DNA of 23,341 nt. It comes from CAZNFR01 sp964572225. GTDB lineage: Bacteria > Bacteroidota > Bacteroidia > Bacteroidales > GCA-2748055. The notes beneath the pieces are model-generated. The model made no database searches. It had not been told where the DNA came from and worked only from the letters and a program-made list of their open reading frames with translations. Shown piece after piece: positions 15,734 through 22,090 of this stretch (position 1 is the stretch's first letter; each line of letters begins with the position of its first letter). The stretch lies in NCBI GenBank assembly GCA_964572225.1, contig CAZNFR010000058.1:1-23341 (forward strand), read 5' to 3'. The position numbers and the translations under genes were made by a program.

Positions 15734-17151
15734 GAAGAGGAAACCTTATTGTAAATTTGGATTGGACCACCGTTTTTCTTTTCCTGGGAATGTTGATTCT
15801 TGGCTGGCTCAATATTTATTCTGCCGTTTTTTCGGACCACAATCCCGGGATATTGGACTTCACCATGCGGTATGGTAAACAGTTTATCTGGATCCTCGCT
15901 GCCCTCATTATTGCCATTGCCATAATTCTCATTGATCATCGCTTTTTTGATTTTTTTGCCTGGATTATCTTCGGAATTGCCATCCTTCTGCTAATGGCCG
16001 TACTGGTTGCAGGAAAGGAAATCAACGGAGCAAAAAGCTGGTTCGTTCTGGGGAATATCCAGATTCAACCCTCTGAATTTGTTAAGCCCGCCGTAGCTCT
16101 TGCGCTTGCCAAGTATCTTTCCGGATTTAATATTTCGATACAGAATAGGAAAACCCTGATTATCTGCAGTATCATTATAATGACACCGGCAGTCCTGATC
16201 CTTTTACAGCCGGATACCGGTTCTGCGCTGGTGTTTTCTGCTTTTTTAATTCCCCTCTATCGGGAGGGCTTTCCCCTGCCAGTCATTCTTGTCATGTTTT
16301 CATTTGTCCTTCTTTTTCTATTGGTACTGCTTCTAAGTAAATTTTTAGTGCTAATCATAATCCTTGCTTCAGGGCTAATTATATATTCCCTTTTGTCCAG
16401 GAGCATCCAAAGCTTCCTCGTTGGATCCGTGTCCATAGGTGCAGGATTTCTGCTGCTGCGCTTCCTGAATCAATGGACAGCTACCGGTTTTTCAGATTAT
16501 TTTGTCTTGCTAATATCAGCAGGATTGGTGCTTCTCGTTTTCACGATCACTGCCTTGCTGAAACGATACCGTATGGGTTTGATGGCTGTTGGCCTGTTGA
16601 TCGCATCCACAGTATACAGTGCCGGGGTTAACTATGCTTTTACCAATTTCCTTAGCGATTATCAACAAAGGAGGATCAATATCCTTCTGGGTTTTGAATC
16701 CGACCCCCAAGGCGCCGGCTATAATGTAAATCAATCCATGATTGCAATTGGATCCGGTGGATTTTCAGGAAAGGGATACCTTAACGGAACCCAGACTAAG
16801 CTTCATTTTGTGCCTGAACAAAGCACAGATTTTATTTTTTGTACGGTCGGAGAGGAATGGGGATTCATCGGGACTTTCTTCGTAGTTGGATTATTCGTTT
16901 TCCTTTTGTTGAGACTGATTATTCTGGCTGAAAGACAGCGAACCAGCTTGGCAAGAATATATGGCTACGGGGTTATTTCGGTCTTCTTCTTCCACTTCCT
17001 GGTGAATATAGGAATGACCATCGGTCTTTTCCCTGTAATCGGAATTCCTCTACCCTTTTTCAGCTACGGAGGTTCATCCCTCTGGGCCTTCACTGTATTG
17101 TTGTTTATATTTCTCCGTTTGGACGCCTCCCGTATGGATTATCTCAAATAG
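15730..17151 (+). CDS. rodA: Peptidoglycan glycosyltransferase RodA (SEDS family)
   Basis: 473 residues from the ATG at 15730, which overlaps the mrdA stop as ATGA. The frame runs 18 codons further upstream to 15676, but that stretch (charged, no family match) lies inside mrdA. RodA polymerises lipid II into glycan strands in the inner membrane. SEDS signatures: WFVLGNIQIQPSEFVKPA, QPDTGSAL (usual QPDLGTAL), the long periplasmic loop with GYNVNQSMIAIGSGG and VPEQSTDFIF holding the catalytic Asp367, and the C-terminal FFSYGGSS. Compared with the usual ten helices and about 370-420 residues there is extra hydrophobic sequence between about 180 and 295, which may add two or three helices. It ends the purH-mre operon. 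Confidence 0.95.
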   Translation: MRRGNLIVNLDWTTVFLFLGMLILGWLNIYSAVFSDHNPGILDFTMRYGKQFIWILAALIIAIAIILIDHRFFDFFAWIIFGIAILLLMAVLVAGKEINGAKSWFVLGNIQIQPSEFVKPAVALALAKYLSGFNISIQNRKTLIICSIIIMTPAVLILLQPDTGSALVFSAFLIPLYREGFPLPVILVMFSFVLLFLLVLLLSKFLVLIIILASGLIIYSLLSRSIQSFLVGSVSIGAGFLLLRFLNQWTATGFSDYFVLLISAGLVLLVFTITALLKRYRMGLMAVGLLIASTVYSAGVNYAFTNFLSDYQQRRINILLGFESDPQGAGYNVNQSMIAIGSGGFSGKGYLNGTQTKLHFVPEQSTDFIFCTVGEEWGFIGTFFVVGLFVFLLLRLIILAERQRTSLARIYGYGVISVFFFHFLVNIGMTIGLFPVIGIPLPFFSYGGSSLWAFTVLLFIFLRLDASRMDYLK

Positions 17152-17219
17152 AACCTTTTTTTTACCCGGTCTTAAGCCTGTATTAAGCTTTCCTTTAGCC
17201 TTCCCTCACCTGCTGTAGG

Positions 17220-17243
17220 AAACCTGAAAAACAGGTTTTTTTT
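17220..17243 (+). terminator. Intrinsic terminator of the purH-mre-rodA operon
   Basis: AAACCTG (17220-17226), a short A-loop, CAGGTTT (17232-17238), then a continuous T-run to 17243. A compact, textbook rho-independent terminator 69 nt after the rodA stop and 50 nt before the KamA-family gene, so the latter has its own promoter. Confidence 0.85.
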
Positions 17244-17292
17244 ACTATATTTAGGGCCCTTTAGAAATTTTTAAGTAAAATGGAGAGCGCAG

Positions 17293-18642
17293 ATGAAGTA
17301 TAAAGCTTACACGAAATTTAATTACCACAAGCTACCCCAGGTAGAAAAACTTACAGATCAGCAAAGAAACAGCATAGATACAGTTTCAACAGTTTTTCCT
17401 TTCAAAACGAATAATTATGTAGTAAACGAATTAATTGACTGGGATAATTTTGAGGATGATCCCATGTTTGTCCTTAATTTCCCGCAGAAAGGAATGCTTT
17501 TACCGGAGGATTTCAACAGGATGGAAGAACTCCTGAGCAAACAAACCGACAAAAACCTTATATTCTCCGAATCAAATGCCATCCGAATGAAGCTTAATCC
17601 TCATCCGGCCGGACAAATGGATCATAATGTACCCAGCCTTAATGGTGAAAAACTCCTGGGTATTCAGCATAAGTACAGAGAAACCATGCTGTTTTTTCCA
17701 ACCCAGGGACAAACATGCCACGCGTATTGCACATTTTGTTTTCGATGGCCTCAGTTTACCGGCATGGACGACCTCAAGTTTGCCATGAAACAGGCAGACC
17801 TTTTGGTTCAGTATCTTGAGAAAAACCCTGCCATTACAGACCTGCTTATAACCGGCGGAGACCCGATGATCATGAATACAAATCATCTGGAAAGATATAT
17901 TGATGCCATCCTTGACTCGAGAAAACATAATGTAACTACCATCCGAATCGGAACCAAATCTTTGTCCTTCTGGCCATACCGGTATCTAACAGATAAAGAT
18001 TCAGAAGACCTTCTTCGTTTGTTCGAAAAGATCACCAAAAAGGGAATTCACCTGGCACTTATGGCCCATTTCAATCACCCGCGCGAACTTTCTACCCCCG
18101 CTGTGGAGAAGGCGGTTAAAAGAATACGCAAAACCGGAGCCCAGATCAGAACCCAAAGTCCCCTTCTTAACCATATTAACAATGATCCGAAACTATGGGT
18201 AAGTATGTGGAGGAAACAAGTCTCCCTGGGCATTATCCCATATTATATGTTTATTGCCCGCGATACAGGAGCGCAGCATTTCTTTGGAGTAAGCCTGAAT
18301 CGCTCCTGGAATGTTTTCAGAAAAGCCTATAACCAGGTTAGTGGCATCGCCAGGACTGTGAGAGGACCCAGTATGTCGGCCGATCCGGGTAAAGTCCAGA
18401 TCCTGGGCGTTTCCCAGGTTAAAAACGAAAAGGTATTTGTTTTGAATTTTCTCCAGGGAAGAAATCCTGATTGGGTAGGAAGGCCCTTTTTTGCCGAATT
18501 CGATGAACATGCCTTGTGGCTCAATGATCTTCAGCCTGCTTTTCACGAAGACAGTTTCTTTTATGAGGATGAATTTAACGAAATGAAAGCGAATTTGGGT
18601 CAAAGACGCCTCAGCTTTAAGGAATACCGTACAACCGCCTAA
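17293..18642 (+). CDS. KamA-family radical SAM protein (lysine 2,3-aminomutase-like)
   Basis: A 449-residue radical SAM enzyme of the KamA family, whose members move an amino group from C2 to C3 of lysine or glutamate, or modify elongation factor P (EpmB). The [4Fe-4S] motif is Cys142-x3-Cys146-x2-Cys149 (CHAYCTFC), followed by the SAM-binding LLITGGDP. The segment SPLLNHINND holds Asp298, which aligns with a substrate Asp of clostridial lysine aminomutase. The PLP lysine loop, PGGGGK in true aminomutases, here reads ADPGK with Lys367; it is shortened, and the second substrate Asp is not where expected. Overall length and N-terminal domain (about 1-125) resemble the aminomutases rather than short EpmB. 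Substrate is therefore open. A GGAG 7 nt before the ATG supports the start. It overlaps the convergent acpH-like gene by 4 nt. Confidence 0.8.
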   Translation: MKYKAYTKFNYHKLPQVEKLTDQQRNSIDTVSTVFPFKTNNYVVNELIDWDNFEDDPMFVLNFPQKGMLLPEDFNRMEELLSKQTDKNLIFSESNAIRMKLNPHPAGQMDHNVPSLNGEKLLGIQHKYRETMLFFPTQGQTCHAYCTFCFRWPQFTGMDDLKFAMKQADLLVQYLEKNPAITDLLITGGDPMIMNTNHLERYIDAILDSRKHNVTTIRIGTKSLSFWPYRYLTDKDSEDLLRLFEKITKKGIHLALMAHFNHPRELSTPAVEKAVKRIRKTGAQIRTQSPLLNHINNDPKLWVSMWRKQVSLGIIPYYMFIARDTGAQHFFGVSLNRSWNVFRKAYNQVSGIARTVRGPSMSADPGKVQILGVSQVKNEKVFVLNFLQGRNPDWVGRPFFAEFDEHALWLNDLQPAFHEDSFFYEDEFNEMKANLGQRRLSFKEYRTTA

Positions 18643-19265
18643 GCTGATTTTTTGTCGCTGAGCCTTGTTGCCATGCAACCCGTTTCTATTCCGTATTTCT
18701 CATTCACAAAATTTCTAATGTCCGGGAAAAACCGGTTGAACTCATCGAAAAATGCATCCCGGTTTTCCTCCAGCATGTTCAATGCATATTTGGTGTGCTC
18801 CGGAAGTGAAGTCCTGCTTGACATTCTGTGTAAAACAGTTTCAATTCCGTGAAGTGAAGAATAGGATATCAACCAGTTGTTACGGATAAAATTCGGAAAC
18901 CAGTTCCGGATCCGCTGTGGGAAAAAATTGTAATTATCCTTTAATACCTTAAAACTGTGCTGAACAAAATCGGTCAAAGAGTAGGAACAATAGTTCTCCC
19001 AGGTCTTGGCAAGAAAGTAATCATAAAATATGTCAATCACAATGCCTGAATGCTTTCCGTATTTATTTCGTATATGGTTCCTGCTCAAACGAGTAACCGG
19101 ATGTGTATCGGTATAGTAATCGATGTCCCTGTGAAGTAATATGCCCTTTCTTATTTCGGGCGGATATTTTAAATAATCTTTTCCCTTGATGTAATCACCC
19201 ATAAAATTGCCCACCAGAATTTTCTCGGATTTGCCTGAAAGATATATGTGAGCTAAAAAGTTCAT
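18639..19265 (-). CDS. acpH: Acyl carrier protein phosphodiesterase (AcpH/DUF479)
   Basis: A 208-residue cytoplasmic protein of the AcpH family (E. coli enzyme about 193 residues), which removes the 4'-phosphopantetheine arm from acyl carrier protein and so takes part in prosthetic-group turnover. Family marks: start MNFLAHIYLSG, GNFMGDYIKG (metal-site Asp), GILLHRDIDYYTDTHP with His/Asp pairs, and DIFYDYFLAKTWENY, where D-x-x-x-D-x-F-L-A resembles the HD-like metal centre. All expected acidic and His residues appear present. The last 4 nt overlap the convergent KamA-family gene, so the 3' ends are antisense to each other. Family call is firm; in vivo role in Bacteroidota is less certain. Confidence 0.87.
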   Translation of the reverse strand: MNFLAHIYLSGKSEKILVGNFMGDYIKGKDYLKYPPEIRKGILLHRDIDYYTDTHPVTRLSRNHIRNKYGKHSGIVIDIFYDYFLAKTWENYCSYSLTDFVQHSFKVLKDNYNFFPQRIRNWFPNFIRNNWLISYSSLHGIETVLHRMSSRTSLPEHTKYALNMLEENRDAFFDEFNRFFPDIRNFVNEKYGIETGCMATRLSDKKSA

Positions 19266-19465
19266 CTGCTTTTACCTTCGATTATTCTGCTAGAATATAC
19301 GAAATTTACGGCTTCTACACAATTTTGAATGAATGTTTTACATTCCTTTTTCGAAATTCTTTTCGGACTATTCGAATAATTCCAGGTCTTTCTGTTCAAG
19401 GTAATGTTGGATGGGTATTCTTTTTCGACCGTTTACCCTTAACGCCGATTAATATGTTATTTAAT

Positions 19466-19499
19466 AGATTTTAAAAATCTTAAAACTTTCACAACTTTG
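19466..19499 (+). promoter_or_regulatory. Promoter/operator candidate for the cDPGS-like gene
   Basis: In the 272-nt spacer 19266-19537, AGATTTT-a-AAAATCT (19466-19480) is a perfect inverted repeat with a 1-nt centre, followed 11 nt later by CAACTTTG (19492-19499), close to the Bacteroidota -7 box, 38 nt before the ATG. The palindrome covers the region where -33 would lie, as an operator might. The rest of the spacer is AT-rich and holds two small inverted repeats (ATTCT/AGAAT at 19284-19296, GAATG/CATTC at 19331-19345) and no gene I can support. Confidence 0.35.
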
Positions 19500-19537
19500 C
19501 TTTCGGTGGGTAAAATACTAATTTAAAAAATAACAAC

Positions 19538-20872
19538 ATGGCGAAAAAAAATGTAATTATCATTGGAGCTGCAGGAAGAGACTTTCATAACTTCAATACC
19601 TATTACCTTGATAATGAGGAGTATAATGTAGTGGCCTTCACTGCTGCGCAGATTCCCGATATTGACGGAAGAAAGTATCCTGCTGAACTTGCAGGCAAGC
19701 TGTACCCCAATGGCATACCTATTTATGCAGAGGAAAATCTTGCTTCCCTTATTAAGGAACTCCGTGTTGATGATTGCGTTTTTTCCTATAGCGATGTAAC
19801 CTACCAAAAGGTAATGTCGGTTAGCGCTATTGTTAATTCGGCTGGAGCAAATTTTACCCTACTGGGAATTAAGGATACCATGATTAAAAGCAGGAAACCG
19901 GTGATTGCCGTGGGGGCAGTCAGAACCGGCTGTGGTAAAAGTCAGACCTCCAGAAGGGTTATTGAACTTTTGATGGAAAAAGGTCTTAAAGTGGTGGCCG
20001 TAAGGCATCCAATGCCCTATGGAGATCTGGCTGCACAGAAGGTTCAGCGTTTCGCTACGGTGGAGGACCTTAAGAAGCATAATTGTACCATTGAGGAAAT
20101 GGAAGAATATGAGCCTCATGTGGTTCGTGGCAATGTGATCTATGCAGGAGTGGATTATGAAGCGATTCTGAGAGCAGCAGAAGATGATCCGGATGGATGC
20201 GATGTGATAATATGGGACGGTGGGAATAATGACTTCCCCTTTTATATTCCCGATCTTATGATTACTGTGACCGATCCTCACAGGGCCGGTCATGAGCTGG
20301 GATATTACCCCGGAGAGGTCACCCTTCGAATGGCCGACGTGGTAGTAATCAATAAAATTGACAGTGCAGATCCCAATGCTATTCAGGTCGTCCGGCAAAA
20401 TATTGCCAGTGTAAATCCTGCTGCAACCGTAATCGATGGTGCATCACCTATAAAGGTTGACGACCCTGCTGTCATTAAAGGAAAAAAAGTCCTTGTAGTG
20501 GAAGATGGTCCAACGCTCACGCATGGTGAAATGAAATTGGGTGCGGGAATAGTTGCTGCCCGGAAATACGGTGCATCCGAGATTGTCGATCCCAGACCCT
20601 ATACCGTAGGTAAACTGACCGAAACATTCCGGATCTATCCCGGCATTGGAACATTGCTTCCCGCCATGGGATACGGTGAACAACAATTAAAGGACCTGGA
20701 AGAAACCATCAACAATACCGATTGCGATAGCGTGATTATTGGAACACCTATCGATCTGAACCGTGTTGTAAACATTAAAAAACCTTCAACCCGCGTTTTC
20801 TATGATCTTCAGGAAATCGGGGAACCCGATCTCACACAGGTTCTGGACGATTTTTTGGAAAAAATTAAATAA
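19538..20872 (+). CDS. P-loop NTPase related to cyclic 2,3-diphosphoglycerate synthetase
   Basis: 444 residues, soluble, no signal. The N-terminal part (about 5-115) is Rossmann-like (NVIIIGAAGRDFHNFN and VAFTAAQIPDIDGRKYP). A P-loop NTPase domain follows with Walker A GAVRTGCGKS (126-135), a WDGGNND segment with Walker-B-like Asp227, and NKID (272-275) resembling the GTPase G4 motif. The C-terminal region has DGPTLTHGEM, GAGIVAARKYGA and a HypB/GTPase-like end. This order matches proteins annotated as cyclic 2,3-diphosphoglycerate synthetase (COG2403-type predicted GTPases). That activity is documented in methanogenic archaea, where the product is a thermoprotectant and phosphate store; in bacteria the function is not established, so I do not assign the reaction. 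It is monocistronic, with a candidate promoter upstream and a strong terminator right after the stop. Confidence 0.8.
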   Translation: MAKKNVIIIGAAGRDFHNFNTYYLDNEEYNVVAFTAAQIPDIDGRKYPAELAGKLYPNGIPIYAEENLASLIKELRVDDCVFSYSDVTYQKVMSVSAIVNSAGANFTLLGIKDTMIKSRKPVIAVGAVRTGCGKSQTSRRVIELLMEKGLKVVAVRHPMPYGDLAAQKVQRFATVEDLKKHNCTIEEMEEYEPHVVRGNVIYAGVDYEAILRAAEDDPDGCDVIIWDGGNNDFPFYIPDLMITVTDPHRAGHELGYYPGEVTLRMADVVVINKIDSADPNAIQVVRQNIASVNPAATVIDGASPIKVDDPAVIKGKKVLVVEDGPTLTHGEMKLGAGIVAARKYGASEIVDPRPYTVGKLTETFRIYPGIGTLLPAMGYGEQQLKDLEETINNTDCDSVIIGTPIDLNRVVNIKKPSTRVFYDLQEIGEPDLTQVLDDFLEKIK

Positions 20873-20873
20873 A

Positions 20874-20901
20874 AAAAAGCGGTCAATGCTGACCGCTTTT
20901 T
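20874..20901. terminator. Strong intrinsic terminator after the cDPGS-like gene
   Basis: A perfect 12-bp stem: AAAAAGCGGTCA (20874-20885), loop ATGC, TGACCGCTTTTT (20890-20901). It begins 2 nt after the stop codon. The A-run on the left makes it usable from the minus strand too. Confidence 0.9.
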
Positions 20902-20926
20902 GTTTCTAAAACACCTGTTAGTGTTG

Positions 20927-21015
20927 TTGGAAGCCTGATCCGGGATTGAATCACACCATTTATTCCCTGCACATCTGTAAAACTATAGTTAAAAGAACCG
21001 GATCAGAGCTTCCAA
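20927..21015. repeat. Long imperfect inverted repeat in the spacer before the EamA gene
   Basis: Arm TTGGAAGCCTGATCCGG (20927-20943) matches the reverse complement of 20998-21015 over 17 of 18 positions (one extra A), with a 54-nt loop. Part of the loop, ATAGTTAAA (20985-20993), is itself complementary to TTTAACTAT (21024-21032) outside the stem, so two exclusive folds or a pseudoknot are possible. A third small stem, AACAC/GTGTT, lies at about 20910-20925. The region (20902-21110, 209 nt) has no ORF of note. It could be a small RNA, a second terminator for the convergent EamA gene, or a remnant repeat element. Confidence 0.55.
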
Positions 21016-21110
21016 TATCTAAGTTTAACTATCGCCCGTTGAAAACTTCAATCATATAACACGGCTAATTTTATTTTGTTTAATAAATTCCGAAAATAAT
21101 TAAACAAAAA

Positions 21111-22028
21111 TCAACTTCTTTTCTTCATGATCCTTTTTCCGAGGGTGATGATAATTACCCCTGCTATGGTGATGGAGCCACCTAGAATTTGCATGGGCAG
21201 GGGAAGAATATTCAGGTAAATGATGGCACCTACGACCACAAACATCCCACGGGTGCTTTGAATGATCATGGTGCGGGAGGCTTCAATGTATTTAAGGGCC
21301 GAATACTGTGCGAGACCCGTCATGAAAGGGCCAAGAAGGGAGCCCATGGCAATGTTGAATAAGGCTCGAGATGAAATGGTTAAGGGTTTATCAAAGATCA
21401 GGGTAAGGAGAACGGCAAAAAAAAGCATATATATAATCCGGTTTATCATCAGGATGGAGGGATCAATTCTTCCGATCCGGTATTTAGCGATAATGATACT
21501 GACAGAGAGAAAGAGGGAGGAAAGGATCATGTATCCTGTTCCGTCGATAAAGATTTCACGAATGGATTCCTGGCCGGTATAACTGATAATAACCGCACCG
21601 GTTAGCGTCAAAACAATGCCGATTGCCTCTACAAAATTAAATCTTTCCTTAAGGAATGTAACTCCAAACAGGGTGACAAAAAGGGGGGTCAGGTTGTGAA
21701 GAAAGGAGACCACTGCAGGATTTTCAACCGTTTCAAGTGCAAGAAACAAGGTAGAGGCAGCTACCACCTCCAGAAAGCCGATAAGTATGAGGAGAAACTT
21801 GGACTTCCTGTCAATTCCCCTTAGTTTGGTGATCTTTCCACTAGCGAACATGTAGGTTAGGCTCCAAAGAAGTCCAAGTCCGAACCAGTAAATCCAGAAT
21901 GGAATCACTTCCATTTCCTGAAGGGCGGCCTTGCTGAATACATATACATTGGACATGCCCAGAGTTGCGGTAAATGCAAGCATGTATCCTTTCAGGGTCG
22001 GACTTAAAGGGGATCGGGTTTTATTCAT
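21111..22028 (-). CDS. EamA/DMT-family transporter
   Basis: A 305-residue inner-membrane protein of the drug/metabolite transporter superfamily with two EamA repeats and about ten helices: the first repeat covers about residues 15-145, the second about 155-300. Family marks are ALETVENPAVVSFLHNLTPLFVTLFGVTFLKER at the end of repeat one (residues about 92-125 here), GIVLTLTGAVIISY, and the second-repeat end with SRTMIIQSTRGMFVVVG. Members export amino acids, nucleobases or other small metabolites; no substrate can be given. I start at the ATG at 22026-22028. The frame continues to a TTG at 22073, but that stretch encodes the pgi terminator hairpin. Only 5 nt separate the T-run of that terminator from the ATG. 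Confidence 0.87.
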   Translation of the reverse strand: MNKTRSPLSPTLKGYMLAFTATLGMSNVYVFSKAALQEMEVIPFWIYWFGLGLLWSLTYMFASGKITKLRGIDRKSKFLLILIGFLEVVAASTLFLALETVENPAVVSFLHNLTPLFVTLFGVTFLKERFNFVEAIGIVLTLTGAVIISYTGQESIREIFIDGTGYMILSSLFLSVSIIIAKYRIGRIDPSILMINRIIYMLFFAVLLTLIFDKPLTISSRALFNIAMGSLLGPFMTGLAQYSALKYIEASRTMIIQSTRGMFVVVGAIIYLNILPLPMQILGGSITIAGVIIITLGKRIMKKRS

Positions 22029-22033
22029 GGGGC

Positions 22034-22064
22034 AAAAAAAAACAGGTCGGCAAGCCAACCTGTT
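22034..22064 (-). terminator. Intrinsic terminator of pgi, in the leader of the EamA gene
   Basis: On the minus strand, AACAGGT (22064-22058) and ACCTGTT (22047-22041) form a stem continued by GGC/GCC after one mismatch, followed by seven further T residues (22040-22034). It lies 26 nt after the pgi stop and ends 5 nt before the EamA ATG. Confidence 0.85.
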
Positions 22065-22090
22065 CTCTAACAATTCAAAACCACAATGGT

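Noticed and set aside
17171..17187. CTTAA/TTAAG inverted repeat after rodA as a terminator
   Set aside because: Five AT-rich pairs and no following T-run; the real terminator is at 17220-17243.
19859..20398. 179-codon minus-strand frame inside the cDPGS-like gene
   Set aside because: Rich in His and Ile as antisense translations of such genes usually are, with no signal or domain; the plus strand has clear NTPase motifs.
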